A DNA stretch of 34,390 bases from CAZHTS01 sp964535315 (lineage in GTDB: Bacteria; Chloroflexota; Anaerolineae; Anaerolineales; Anaerolineaceae). A model generated the notes under the pieces. That model did no database searches and was not told where the DNA came from. It worked only from the letters and a program-made list of their open reading frames with translations. This document shows, in pieces, positions 16,450-24,377 of this stretch; position 1 is the first letter of the stretch, and each line of letters begins with the position of its first letter. The stretch lies in contig CAZHTS010000053.1 in assembly GCA_964535315.1 (NCBI GenBank), positions 1 through 34,390 on the forward strand. Reading direction: 5' to 3'. The position numbers were made by a program, and so were the translations under genes.

Positions 16450-16827
16450 TCATCCGCTCCCGAGTGCAAAATACAGGCTTGCCGCGCTCGAAAGCACGGT
16501 CAGGTAAGGCATGACGCGATGCAGCGCCCCCACCCATTCTGCTACGGGCTTGCCGGTGCTCAGCAGGCCGCCCGTGGCAATCGTGGCGATGAAGAGCAGG
16601 CCGGCGGCGACGAAAACAATCCCTGCCGGGTGAGCGCCAGCCGTTGCCTGAACGGCGCCGTACACGGTGACGGCCAGCAAGACCAGCGCCGCCAGCGAGA
16701 GCAGCTTGTGGAACGCCAGGACGACGCCGTTGAGCGGTTTGCCGGCGTGGCTCAACCAGAAGCCGGAGAGAAAGACAAAGAGGAAGCAGCCCCCCAGGAT
16801 CACGATTTTAAATGATGCGGTATTCAT
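16450..16827 (-). CDS. Small four-TM membrane protein
   Basis: 125 residues with four hydrophobic helices at about 7-25, 34-58, 66-88 and 97-122. His residues lie near the start of helices 2 and 4 (LAFHKLLSLAALVLL and ALHRVMPYLTVL), so a heme-binding four-helix arrangement like cytochrome b561-type proteins is possible but not shown. I do not recognise the family. It lies between the MDR gene (36 nt upstream) and the DUF2809 gene (4 nt downstream) on the same strand and probably belongs to the TetR-MDR operon. Confidence 0.65.
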   Translation of the reverse strand: MNTASFKIVILGGCFLFVFLSGFWLSHAGKPLNGVVLAFHKLLSLAALVLLAVTVYGAVQATAGAHPAGIVFVAAGLLFIATIATGGLLSTGKPVAEWVGALHRVMPYLTVLSSAASLYFALGSG

Positions 16828-16863
16828 GCCAATTCCTTAATTTTTGTACCTCGTCCATGCGCG

Positions 16864-17883
16864 TCATAGCAATTCAGGCGTCACCAATACCACGTTGCCG
16901 GTGACCTGCCCGCTTTCCAACCGTGCGTTGGCCTGGGCGGCCTCCAGAAGCGGATACTTCTGGCTAATGACGGGCTGGATCTTGCCCATCTCCAACAGGC
17001 GGAACAGCGTGGCCCAATCTTCCAGGTAAGGTCGCCTGTCGCCGATGAAATAGGTAGACGTGCCGTACAGTTTGAAAGTTTTCCCGTTGGGCAGCAGGTT
17101 GGTAAAAACCAGCCTGCCCAGGACGCGCAGCAGGGTGGCGAAGCCGTCGGGTTCGCCAAAACTCACCCACCTGCCGCCGCGCCGCAATAAGGGCAGCCCG
17201 GCCCGGATGTAAGCCATGTTCGTCATCCCATCCAGTACCACGTCCAGGCCGTCCGGCTCCGCCTGGTGGATCAGATCGACGAAATTCTGGGCGTGGTAAT
17301 CCAGCGGTGCTGCTCCGTATTCGCGCAGGATGGAATGTTTGCCGGGCGAGGCAAGGGCGTACATCTTAAGCCCGGCCAGCCGGCCGAGCTGCAGCAGGGC
17401 GGTGCCGATCCCGCCGCTGGCGCCGATGATGAGCGCCCGCTCGCCGGCTTTAACCTTTGCCGAGCGGTGCAATGTCTGGTAGGCAACGATGTAATTCAAA
17501 ATGAGCGTGACCGCCTCGGCTGCATCCAACCCGTGTGGGACGGAGATCAGCCGGTCGCTCCTCCAGTATAGATATTCGCTATAGCCGCCGATGACGGTCA
17601 GGGCGCCGACCCGTTCTCCGACGGTCACCGTCGTAACGCCCGGCCCAAGCGCATCCACCACACCGACAAGCGCGTAGCCCGGTACAAACGGCGTTTTCTG
17701 CCCCAACGGCGTACCGCTGTACAGCGCGGTACCGTTGCGGGCGGTGATGTCGGGCCGGCATACAACGGACGCCTGGGTTTTGATCCGTACTTCACCGGCT
17801 GAAGGCGGCCGCAGTTCGTTTTCGATGACCTGAAGGACTTCTGGGCCGCCGGCACGCACGGCGGCGACGCTTTTGTATTTCAT
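16864..17883 (-). CDS. Zinc-free MDR, quinone-oxidoreductase-like
   Basis: 339 residues of the medium-chain dehydrogenase/reductase superfamily. It has the N-terminal GroES-like domain (GPEVLQVIENELRPPSAGEVRIKT) and the Rossmann motif IIGASGGIGTALLQLGRLAG. The structural zinc cysteines seen in the neighbouring alcohol dehydrogenase are absent, which points to the NADPH:quinone reductase/enoyl reductase branch. The ATG at 17883 overlaps the stop of the TetR gene by 4 nt (ATGA), so the two are translationally coupled. The TetR protein probably controls this enzyme. The substrate is unknown, possibly a reactive carbonyl or quinone. Confidence 0.9.
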   Translation of the reverse strand: MKYKSVAAVRAGGPEVLQVIENELRPPSAGEVRIKTQASVVCRPDITARNGTALYSGTPLGQKTPFVPGYALVGVVDALGPGVTTVTVGERVGALTVIGGYSEYLYWRSDRLISVPHGLDAAEAVTLILNYIVAYQTLHRSAKVKAGERALIIGASGGIGTALLQLGRLAGLKMYALASPGKHSILREYGAAPLDYHAQNFVDLIHQAEPDGLDVVLDGMTNMAYIRAGLPLLRRGGRWVSFGEPDGFATLLRVLGRLVFTNLLPNGKTFKLYGTSTYFIGDRRPYLEDWATLFRLLEMGKIQPVISQKYPLLEAAQANARLESGQVTGNVVLVTPELL

Positions 17884-18458
17884 GTGCGTATCCCTTCCCA
17901 AAAAATATCGAAGCCCATCCGGATGACTTCCTCGCCGCGGGCCGGGTCGGGCTGTCTCTGAATGACCTGCATGACGGCCACGATGTCCTGATACAGGATT
18001 TCGCCGATCAGTTCGAGCGGATAAGGCCGGATGCTGCCTTCTTGCAACCCCTTCTGGATGGCGACGTAATAGTATTCGAGCGATTTGCCCGTCTCCTGTT
18101 CGACCGTGGTCGTGATCATCCCCGAGTCACGGATTTGTTGGATATAGCGATAGGCGTTCCTATTCTCCAGGAACCAACGCAGCGAGCCTTCCCAGATCGC
18201 CAGGAAACTTTCGCGGGCAGAGAGATCGGGGGAGAGGCGCGCCCGGATGGATGCGGCTTGCTCGCGGCTGATTTTCAAAACCAGTTCGTCGATCAGATGC
18301 TGTTTGGTAGGGAAGTATACGAACAGCGTGCCGGCGGCGGTGCCGGCCTCTCGGGCAATTTCGGCGGTGGACGTGTGCGCCACGCCGTTTGCGACAAACA
18401 GCCTGAGGGCTGAATCCAGGAAGCGGGCTCTTTTTTCGGGGAGCAGTGGGCGGGACAT
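17880..18458 (-). CDS. TetR-family transcriptional repressor
   Basis: 192 residues. N-terminal helix-turn-helix at about 10-55 (FLDSALRLFVANGVAHTSTAEIAREAG, then GTLFVYFPTKQHLIDELV). The C-terminal ligand domain is helical and divergent, as usual. A 28-bp imperfect palindrome with TGA-x-TGA half sites lies 21 bp upstream of its start, between it and the divergent acetyltransferase gene, and is the likely autoregulatory site. It is the first gene of a minus-strand operon leading into the MDR gene through a 4-nt overlap. Confidence 0.92.
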   Translation of the reverse strand: MSRPLLPEKRARFLDSALRLFVANGVAHTSTAEIAREAGTAAGTLFVYFPTKQHLIDELVLKISREQAASIRARLSPDLSARESFLAIWEGSLRWFLENRNAYRYIQQIRDSGMITTTVEQETGKSLEYYYVAIQKGLQEGSIRPYPLELIGEILYQDIVAVMQVIQRQPDPARGEEVIRMGFDIFWEGIRT

Positions 18459-18478
18459 GCGGCTCCTTGCGTTTATCT

Positions 18479-18506
18479 TAAAATGACTGATTGCTCACTC
18501 ATTTTA
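18479..18506. promoter_or_regulatory. Probable TetR operator
   Basis: 28-bp palindrome with arms TAAAATGACTGA and TCACTCATTTTA that match at 11 of 14 paired positions. The half sites TGACTGA/TCACTCA resemble known TetR-family operators. It lies in the 96-bp region between divergent start codons (18458 and 18555), so binding could repress both directions. Confidence 0.7.
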
Positions 18507-18542
18507 GGGCAAAAAACAGTAGCTGTCAAGGGCGAAGCGCAG

Positions 18543-18548
18543 TATAAT
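18543..18548 (+). promoter_or_regulatory. -10 box of a probably leaderless gene
   Basis: TATAAT ends 6 bp before the acetyltransferase ATG at 18555, so transcription would begin at or next to the start codon. No purine-rich ribosome site lies upstream, which fits leaderless translation. No clear -35 hexamer is present. Confidence 0.5.
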
Positions 18549-18554
18549 GCCAGC

Positions 18555-19079
18555 ATGAACATTCTTGAAACCGAACGATTACAACTCAGCCAATTATCGC
18601 TGGCAGACGCCGGCTTCATCCTCGAACTGGTCAACGAGCCCGACTTCATCCGCTTCATTGGTGACAAGGGGGTGAGAACGCTGGAGGATGCACAGAATTA
18701 TTTGCGCAACGGCCCGTTAGATAGTTACACCCGCCGGGGGTTTGGCCTGTGGCTGGTCAGGCTTAAGTCCGGCGGCGAGCCGGTGGGGATGTGCGGCCTG
18801 ATCCGGCGTGACTGTCTGCCGGACGTCGATCTCGGTTATGCTTTTCTGGCGCGCTTCTGGGGGCAGGGATATGCCCGCGAGGCGGCGGCAGCCGTCAGAG
18901 ATTACGGCCTGGCGCGCCTGGGGTTGAAACGCCTGCTGGCGCTGACCGATCCGCAGAATACGCGCTCGATGCGGGTGCTCGAGAAGCTTGGTTTCAAACT
19001 TACTGGGCAGGTGCGGTTGAGCGAAAATGGCCCGGAAAGCAATTTGTTTGCGCTTGATGCGGAAGGTCTTCACGGGTAA
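18555..19079 (+). CDS. GNAT-family N-acetyltransferase (RimJ/RimL-like)
   Basis: 174 residues. The start NILETERLQLSQLSLADAGF is typical of the RimJ/RimL-type GNAT subfamily. The acetyl-CoA site is visible as YAFLARFWGQGYAREAAAA, a variant of the Q/RxxGxG/A motif, followed by LTDPQNTRSMRVLEKLGF. It would transfer an acetyl group to an amine on a protein or small molecule; the substrate cannot be assigned. The ATG at 18555 is selected because it matches the domain start and the -10 box. The gene is divergent from the TetR gene, and the palindrome between them may control it too. Confidence 0.9.
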   Translation: MNILETERLQLSQLSLADAGFILELVNEPDFIRFIGDKGVRTLEDAQNYLRNGPLDSYTRRGFGLWLVRLKSGGEPVGMCGLIRRDCLPDVDLGYAFLARFWGQGYAREAAAAVRDYGLARLGLKRLLALTDPQNTRSMRVLEKLGFKLTGQVRLSENGPESNLFALDAEGLHG

Positions 19080-19097
19080 ACCATAGCTGGTGAGGGA

Positions 19098-19340
19098 CAC
19101 CCCGCCGGCGGTGAATCGGCGCGGCATGGCCCAGGGCGACCGCAAGGGTCGCCCCTACGGGGGATGGTGATGGGGGGCCACCGCCGGCAATGGATCGGCG
19201 CCATCTCGCCCGGTGNNNNNNNNNNNNNNNNNNNNNNNNNNNNNNNNNNNNNNNNNNNNNNNNNNNNNNNNNNNNNNNNNNNNNNNNNNNNNNNNNNNNN
19301 NNNNNNNNNNNNNNNACCGGCAATGAATCGGCGCGGCCCA
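19098..19340. repeat. Dispersed GC-rich repeat cluster broken by the gap
   Basis: Three related units with the core CCGGC-(G/A)-(G/A)-TG(A/G)ATCGGCGC lie at about 19104-19124, 19182-19202 and 19316-19334. Between the first two is a hairpin, GGGCGACC-gcaa-GGGTCGCCC (19134-19154). The element fills the space between convergent genes and the gap falls inside it. Confidence 0.6.
19216..19315. other. Assembly gap (100 N)
   Basis: Exactly 100 unresolved bases, a conventional scaffold-gap length, so the true distance is unknown. Repeat units lie on both sides. Any gene order inferred across this point depends on the scaffolding. Confidence 0.98.
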
Positions 19341-19342
19341 CC

Positions 19343-20239
19343 TCAGGGCGTCACGATGCGAAAGCCGATGTGCCCGTCCTTGTAATCCGGCGGGTCTTCG
19401 AAGTGCCGGTAGGCGGCGCGGGCAACGAACGGATTGCTGCCCCACCAGCCGCCCTTCTCCACCTTGCGGCTGCCTGTTTGTGGACCGGGCGGGTTCTCGC
19501 CGGCGCTGTTCCGGTAGTAATTTACGTCCAGCCAATCCTGCACCCATTCCATGACGTTGCCGGCCATATCGAACGCCCCCACCCAACTGGCTCCTGCCGG
19601 ATAACTGCCTACGGCGACCAGGCCCTGGCTGTCCACCACGTTGGCCTTGCCGGGGTCGAAGGTGTCGCCCCACGGGTAGATCAGAGATTTTGGCCCGCGG
19701 GCGGCATACTCCCATTCAGCCTCGCTGGGTAGGCGTCCACCGCGCCAGCGGGCGTACGCCTCGGCCTCGTACCAGTTGACCCGCACACAGGGAAGATTGG
19801 GCTGCGCCTGTGCATCCTCGCTCGAACAGGTGGAAAGCTGGCGACCGTCCAGCCACTTCCAGCCTTCCTCTGACCAGTACGCCTTGTTGCTGTACCCGCC
19901 AGCAGCAACGAATTGGTGGAAGGCGGCGTTGGTGACCTCGTATTTGTCGATCCAGTAGCCGGCTGTCAGGCGCACCTCGTGCTGCGGTTGTTCGCTGGCC
20001 AGTTCGGCCACGACCCAGGCCGGGGCCTTGCGTGCTATCACTGTTTGGGCGTCTTGCTCACTGCTGCCCATGCGAAACGAACCGGCCGGCACCCAGACCT
20101 GCTCGATCCCTTTTGCATCCATGCGGGTTTGCCCCAATACAGGGAGCGCCGTCGGCGTCATTTGTCCTCCACATCCTGCCAGAATGAAAATGCCTAAATT
20201 CAGGCCAAGCAGCCAGCCCGACCAACGATGAAACGACAT
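19343..20239 (-). CDS. SUMF1/FGE-fold lipoprotein lacking catalytic cysteines
   Basis: 298 residues. Lipobox ILAGC puts the lipidated Cys at residue 23. Residues about 45-298 form a formylglycine-generating-enzyme (SUMF1) domain: VWVPAGSFRMGS, PQHEVRLTAGYWIDKYEVTNAAF, LPCVRVNWYEAEAYARWRGGRLPSEAEWEYAARG, AFDMAGNVMEWVQDW and GGWWGSNPFVARAAYRH. In true FGE the segment after the GG(S/W)W block carries the copper-binding cysteines; here that segment has none. It is therefore unlikely to make formylglycine and probably has a binding or other role outside the cell. It ends next to the repeat cluster and gap. Confidence 0.88.
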   Translation of the reverse strand: MSFHRWSGWLLGLNLGIFILAGCGGQMTPTALPVLGQTRMDAKGIEQVWVPAGSFRMGSSEQDAQTVIARKAPAWVVAELASEQPQHEVRLTAGYWIDKYEVTNAAFHQFVAAGGYSNKAYWSEEGWKWLDGRQLSTCSSEDAQAQPNLPCVRVNWYEAEAYARWRGGRLPSEAEWEYAARGPKSLIYPWGDTFDPGKANVVDSQGLVAVGSYPAGASWVGAFDMAGNVMEWVQDWLDVNYYRNSAGENPPGPQTGSRKVEKGGWWGSNPFVARAAYRHFEDPPDYKDGHIGFRIVTP

Positions 20240-20382
20240 GTTTTTCCCTCTCCATTGGTTTTGACGCTGTCCCCCTCGCCGGTCTGGCGAGAGAAACGTG
20301 GCCTCAATTTTACCGCAGATCGAACGGAAACGGCAATATAGTTATATAATCGATGTAACACAAATTGCCGCAAGGGAGTCTT

Positions 20383-21402
20383 ATGTCCTCTACCAATCCG
20401 TTTGACGCAAAAGCACTGGACTGGTTATTGCAGTCTGACCAGCCCAATGTGCGCTATCTGGCGCTGCGCGATCTGACTGCCGCCGCCGCCGGGGAAGTGC
20501 AAGCGGCGCGTAGGCTGGCGCATCAGGGCGGCCCGATTGTTGAGATTCTGAACAACATGCAGCCCGAAGGCTACTGGTGTGAACCGGGGGCCGGCTACAA
20601 TCCCAAATACCGCGCCAGCGTCTGGTCGGTGTCGAACCTGGCGCAGTTGGGGGCGTCGGTGAAGGAAGATGAGCGCATCGGACGCGCCTGCGCCTATCTG
20701 CTCGAACAGGCTCTCACCCCCTACGGGCAGTTCAGCGCCAGCGGTGCGCCTTCGGGTACAGCCGATTGTTTGCAGGGCAACCTGTGTTGGGCGCTGGTCG
20801 AACTGGGCTGCGACGACCCGCGCCTGGACGCGGCGTTTGATTGGATGGCGCGCAGTGTGACGGGCGAAGGCGTGGCCCCAATGGAAGACAAACGGGCGCC
20901 GCTGCGTTATTATGCCGGCAAATGCGGGCCGTTGTTTGCCTGCGGCGCTAACAACAAGCTGCCGTGTGCCTGGGGGGCGGCGAAGGTCATGCTGGCTTTT
21001 AGCCGTTGGCCGGCCGAACGGCGCACGCCGCTGATCGAGCGGGCCATCCAACAGGGGGTGGATTTTCTGTTCAGCGTCGACCCGGCGCAGGCCGCGTACC
21101 CCAGCGGATGGAACGAGAAACCCAGCGGCAACTGGTGGAAATTCGGCTTTCCGGTGTTTTATGTCACCGATCTGCTGCAAATCGTGGAGGCGCTGGTGGG
21201 CCTGGGGTACGGGGCGGATGCGCGCCTGGCCAACGCCCTGGAGGTCGTTCGCCAGAAGCAAACCGCCGCCGGGCGCTGGCTGCTGGAATACGACTACACC
21301 GGCAAAACCTGGGCCGATTTCGGTGCAAAGAAGCAGGATAGCCCCTGGATCACCCTGCGAGCCTTGCGGGTGCTCAAGACCGCTGCGGCGGCAGGCCAGT
21401 AA
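20383..21402 (+). CDS. Alpha/alpha-toroid-like protein (prenyltransferase/squalene-cyclase repeat type)
   Basis: 339 residues, cytoplasmic, largely helical. Repeated blocks resemble terpenoid-cyclase/prenyltransferase toroid repeats: a QPEGYWCEPGAGYNPKYRASVW segment, TADCLQGNLCWALVELG, and later KQTAAGRWLLEYDYTGKTWADFG with SPWITLRALRVLK. No DxDD or QW catalytic set of true squalene cyclases is apparent, so it is probably not a cyclase. Several Cys residues (GKCGPLFACGANNKLPCAWG) are clustered mid-protein and might bind a metal. The ATG at 20383 follows AAGGGAG; a TTG at 20365 is in frame but lacks a ribosome site. A TATAAT at 20345-20350 may be its -10 box. Function unknown. Confidence 0.72.
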   Translation: MSSTNPFDAKALDWLLQSDQPNVRYLALRDLTAAAAGEVQAARRLAHQGGPIVEILNNMQPEGYWCEPGAGYNPKYRASVWSVSNLAQLGASVKEDERIGRACAYLLEQALTPYGQFSASGAPSGTADCLQGNLCWALVELGCDDPRLDAAFDWMARSVTGEGVAPMEDKRAPLRYYAGKCGPLFACGANNKLPCAWGAAKVMLAFSRWPAERRTPLIERAIQQGVDFLFSVDPAQAAYPSGWNEKPSGNWWKFGFPVFYVTDLLQIVEALVGLGYGADARLANALEVVRQKQTAAGRWLLEYDYTGKTWADFGAKKQDSPWITLRALRVLKTAAAAGQ

Positions 21403-21442
21403 CCCGCGGCCGCCCTATCAAGCCGTTGTTAGCCGGCATAAG

Positions 21443-21520
21443 GACTTAACGCCAAGGCGCAGAGACGCAAAGAACAACCGCTTAAATATCCTTTGGCCGC
21501 TTGCGCTGGAGCTTTTCACC
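21443..21520. repeat. Palindromic intergenic repeat, copy 2
   Basis: About 78 bp and homologous to the element at 14851-14921: CTTAACGC at the left, AGACGCAAAG, the shared core TTAAATATCC-TTTGG, then CTTGCGCTGGAGC and TTCACC. It lies between two convergent genes and is more diverged within the arms. The rest of 21403-21531 shows nothing else. Confidence 0.65.
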
Positions 21521-21531
21521 CACCGCATGAA

Positions 21532-22878
21532 TCAGAACAGGTTGTTCCAAAAGCGGAACAACTGGAAGCCCACCCCAATCAACATGCCGTTTATCTGGAA
21601 TAAATCGGTGAAGAAGAATACTACGTTCCATAGCAGACGGTTAAACGGGTCGCTGAGGTAGAAGAGCGCAAACAGCAGCATGGGCCCCACACCGGCCAGG
21701 GCATAACCGGTGGCGCGGATATTCTCTGGCAGGAAGGGCGCCAGGATGCCGAACCCGTCCAGGCCGGGGATGGGCAGCAGATTGATCACCACCGCGGTAA
21801 ATTCGATGAATGCCAGCAGCGCCAGCGCCGACCAGAACTCGGTATGCATTTCCAGGTTGGGCTGGAAGAGAAAGGGCGCGGATAGCACAAGGGCGCACAA
21901 CAACGACATGCCTGGCCCGGCGGCCGAGACGTAGCTATCGGTGCGGTGGCTGCGCAATGCAGCGGTATTGATATATACCGCCCCGCCAGGCAGGCCGATG
22001 CCGCCCATGATCAGGAAGAGGATCGGCAGGATGATGCTGTACATGCTGTTGGTGTACAGCACCGGGTTAAAGGTCAGGTAACCTTTGTCTGCCACCGACT
22101 TATCCCCGCCCCAATAGGCCACCAGGGCGTGCCCGAACTCGTGCAGGCACAACGAAAGCACCCAACCGCCGACCACAAACAGGAACACGGCCAGGCGCGC
22201 GGCGAATTGCAGGTAGGCCATCACGCCTGCCAGCGCCGTCACGGCCAGGATGGCGATGAAAATCGGGCTGAGCTGGATGGGCGCCGGGGCGAACCAATCG
22301 ACGTCTGGTAGGGAGCGGCCGGGCATGCGCGTGCGGTATGGGGATGGCGCGGCGGGTGGGCGTTGGGCGGGAGGGCGCGCCGCCGGGTTGCTGGCATAAA
22401 AAGACTGACTGCGTTCGAGTTCGACGCGTTCGCGCACCAGGGCCAGGCTCACCCGGTTTTGTTGCAAAATGCTGGCGGCGGGCAGCCGCGGCATCCGCAG
22501 CAGGCCCATCAGTATCAAGGTGCTGTCGATGGTTTCGTGTCCGGTGTGCCGCCCTTCGCGACTGGCCTCGAGGAAGATATCCAATCCTTCGGGAGACAGC
22601 TCCAGGCGCGCCTCGCCTTCTCCGGCTGGCGGTAGAACCGCTGTCCCCGGCTGGGCAGCGATGCCCAACATCGCCGACACGGCGGTTTCAATCCGGTCGA
22701 TGGCGATGCCGGCATTGCGCAGTAGTTTGACCGCCCGGCAGTTGGGCGTTTGCAGGATGGCCAGTAACAGATGTTCCGGCGTAATGGCGTTGTGCCCGGC
22801 CTGCCGGGTGATCAGCCAGGCCTGGGTCAACACCGGGTGGGCGTCGTTGTCGATAGAATAAGAAGCAAGCGTTGTCAT
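21532..22878 (-). CDS. Clp-N domain fused to an M50 site-2 protease
   Basis: 448 residues. Residues about 10-145 match the Clp amino-terminal double repeat (TRQAGHNAITPEHLLLAILQ, then EASREGRHTGHETIDSTLILMGLL), which in ClpA/ClpC binds adaptors or substrates. A Pro-rich linker follows at about 165-190. The rest is a multi-helix M50 metalloprotease with the zinc motif HEFGH and the third-ligand region NLLPIPGLDGFG, so the catalytic set is intact. No AAA+ module is present. The Clp-N part is expected on the cytoplasmic side, where it could recruit substrates to the intramembrane protease. It is convergent with the preceding gene and 19 nt downstream of the Nudix gene on the same strand. Confidence 0.88.
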   Translation of the reverse strand: MTTLASYSIDNDAHPVLTQAWLITRQAGHNAITPEHLLLAILQTPNCRAVKLLRNAGIAIDRIETAVSAMLGIAAQPGTAVLPPAGEGEARLELSPEGLDIFLEASREGRHTGHETIDSTLILMGLLRMPRLPAASILQQNRVSLALVRERVELERSQSFYASNPAARPPAQRPPAAPSPYRTRMPGRSLPDVDWFAPAPIQLSPIFIAILAVTALAGVMAYLQFAARLAVFLFVVGGWVLSLCLHEFGHALVAYWGGDKSVADKGYLTFNPVLYTNSMYSIILPILFLIMGGIGLPGGAVYINTAALRSHRTDSYVSAAGPGMSLLCALVLSAPFLFQPNLEMHTEFWSALALLAFIEFTAVVINLLPIPGLDGFGILAPFLPENIRATGYALAGVGPMLLFALFYLSDPFNRLLWNVVFFFTDLFQINGMLIGVGFQLFRFWNNLF

Positions 22879-22897
22879 TTTAAGCGTAGGGGCTTTA

Positions 22898-23431
22898 TCA
22901 GGAGCGTTTTAAGAAGGGTTGTACCATCAGCAAGGCGGCGATGGTTTTTCCATCGCAAATCTCGCCATTGTAAATCATCTGGTAAACACGCTCAGCCGGT
23001 ATGGCTTCCGCGGCCAGAAACTCATCGGCGTCGGCTTTGAGCGGCGCCGGGTATAATTCGCTGGCCAGGTAAACGTGCAGGTACTCGTTGCAATAACCCG
23101 GGGTGGGGAACATGCCCCCCAGTTTTTCCAACCGCCCGGCGGCCAGGCCGATTTCCTCACGGATCTCGCGGTGGGCGCCCGCCTGTGGGTCTTCGCCGTC
23201 TTCCAGTACACCGGCAGGCAATTCCAGCAAAATTTGCGCCGCGCCGATGCGGTACTGGCGCACAAACCAGATGCGGCCCTGTTCGTCGATGGGCACCAGG
23301 ACGACCGCGCTGCGATGATCGACCAGGTCGTAGTGGCGTACTGAGTCGTCCGGCAGGCGGGCGGTGACCCGCTGGACGTTGAACGCCCGCCCTTCGAGCA
23401 GGGTTTCGTGGTGTAAAATCTCAAAGTTCAT
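22898..23431 (-). CDS. Nudix hydrolase, ADP-ribose pyrophosphatase-like
   Basis: 177 residues. The complete Nudix box is visible: G, five residues, E, seven residues, then REIREEIGL, within GVLEDGEDPQAGAHREIREE. The preceding LVDHRSAVVLVPIDEQGRIWFVRQYR and the ELPAG just before the box are typical of ADP-ribose/ADP-sugar pyrophosphatases (NudF-like). It would hydrolyse ADP-ribose or a related nucleoside diphosphate sugar to AMP and a sugar phosphate. It lies upstream of the Clp-N/M50 gene with only 19 nt between, so they may be co-transcribed. Confidence 0.9.
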   Translation of the reverse strand: MNFEILHHETLLEGRAFNVQRVTARLPDDSVRHYDLVDHRSAVVLVPIDEQGRIWFVRQYRIGAAQILLELPAGVLEDGEDPQAGAHREIREEIGLAAGRLEKLGGMFPTPGYCNEYLHVYLASELYPAPLKADADEFLAAEAIPAERVYQMIYNGEICDGKTIAALLMVQPFLKRS

Positions 23432-23455
23432 ACCGCAATCCTGTGATTAAGGTTT

Positions 23456-23482
23456 CCGGCGGGGGATAAGAGCCCCCGCCGG
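23456..23482. terminator. Very GC-rich hairpin between the LysM and Nudix genes
   Basis: Perfect 10-bp stem (CCGGCGGGGG / CCCCCGCCGG) with a 7-nt loop. No T-tract follows on the minus strand, so it is only a possible terminator or a leader structure ahead of the Nudix gene, whose start codon is 25 nt further on. Confidence 0.4.
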
Positions 23483-23511
23483 GTTTCAGCGTACTTTTAA
23501 ACCATCAATAC

Positions 23512-23538
23512 AAAAATACCCGCCTGGACACCGTCCAG
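23512..23538 (-). terminator. Candidate terminator of the LysM gene
   Basis: On the minus strand, stem CTGGAC / GTCCAG (23538-23524) with a 3-nt loop is followed by GCGGGTATTTTTG. It begins 19 nt after the LysM stop codon. Confidence 0.45.
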
Positions 23539-23556
23539 AGGGATAGATCGATGGAT

Positions 23557-24255
23557 TTAAGGAATATTCAGCACCTGGCCGGGCGTCAGGTTGTAGGGCG
23601 GTTGCAGGGCATTGGCGGCGCCGATCGTCTCAGGAGCGACATCGCCAAAGACACAGGCCACGTCATAGATGGTCTGGCCGGGCTGGACGGTGTAAGCGAC
23701 CGGATGGGCGGCCAGCGAGCGCGGGCCGTATTCGGGTAGCCACATCCCCCCCTGCGGGATATTCAATACCGTCCCGGTGGGGAGACGGGACTGCATGTTC
23801 AACCCGTTCATCTGGAAGAACTGGTTGAGATCCAGGTTATAACGCCGGGCAATGCAAATCGGCCATTCACCCTTTTGCAGCACATACGTGGTGGGGCGCA
23901 CCGGGGTGGGGGCCACGACCATCGCCTGCACCTGCGGCGTCATCGCCAGATTGGTAACAGCCGTTGGCTGTACCCCTCCCACAGCCGTGGTGGGCTGCGG
24001 GGTAGCGGCGGCTCCAGCGGGCGCCGGCGTTCCTTCTGCCGGGGCGGCTTCGGTCTGCATCTCGGCCTCGGCCGCTGCAGCGGTCTCGGACGCGCTAACC
24101 ACCTGCTCAGTCGGTAACGCATCAAAGAGACCTTGCGTGGGCTGCTCGGCAGGCGCTGGCTCAGGGACCGGGGTGGACGCGTCCATCGTGCAGGCAGACA
24201 GCCAACTGGTCAGCAGTATGGTGATGAGGATTGCGGCAACAAACTTATTGGACAT
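23557..24255 (-). CDS. LysM-domain lipoprotein
   Basis: 232 residues. A lipoprotein signal ends with lipobox LSAC at residue 22. A Pro/Ala/Thr/Glu-rich low-complexity linker spans about 28-130. Two LysM modules follow: TYVLQKGEWPICIARRYNLD ... PTGTVLNIPQ and AYTVQPGQTIYDVACVFGDV ... TPGQVLNIP. Each carries a Cys in the same position (ICIARRY, DVACVFG). LysM binds N-acetylglucosamine polymers such as peptidoglycan, so this is probably a cell-wall-binding surface protein; no enzymatic domain is present. A well-formed promoter lies about 95 bp upstream. Confidence 0.9.
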   Translation of the reverse strand: MSNKFVAAILITILLTSWLSACTMDASTPVPEPAPAEQPTQGLFDALPTEQVVSASETAAAAEAEMQTEAAPAEGTPAPAGAAATPQPTTAVGGVQPTAVTNLAMTPQVQAMVVAPTPVRPTTYVLQKGEWPICIARRYNLDLNQFFQMNGLNMQSRLPTGTVLNIPQGGMWLPEYGPRSLAAHPVAYTVQPGQTIYDVACVFGDVAPETIGAANALQPPYNLTPGQVLNIP

Positions 24256-24348
24256 TCTCAGGGTTCTCCTTCTTAAGCAAGGGGCCAGAGCGTTTGCCTG
24301 GCTGGCCGCACAGGCCGGATAAAAATCATACGATTTCCCTCGTACATG

Positions 24349-24377
24349 ATAGTAGCATAACCCTGAAAATGCGTCAA
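24349..24377 (-). promoter_or_regulatory. Promoter of the LysM gene
   Basis: On the minus strand, TTGACG (24377-24372) and TACTAT (24354-24349) are separated by 17 bp. An imperfect inverted repeat (ATCATACGA ... TCGTACATGAT, 24326-24351) covers the expected start point and might be an operator. The rest of 24256-24524 shows no gene. Confidence 0.6.

Noticed and set aside
20345..20358. TATAATCGATGTAA resembling the LacI operator of region 1
   Set aside because: Only the central ATCGAT and one flank agree and the dyad symmetry is lost; it is better read as a -10 box.
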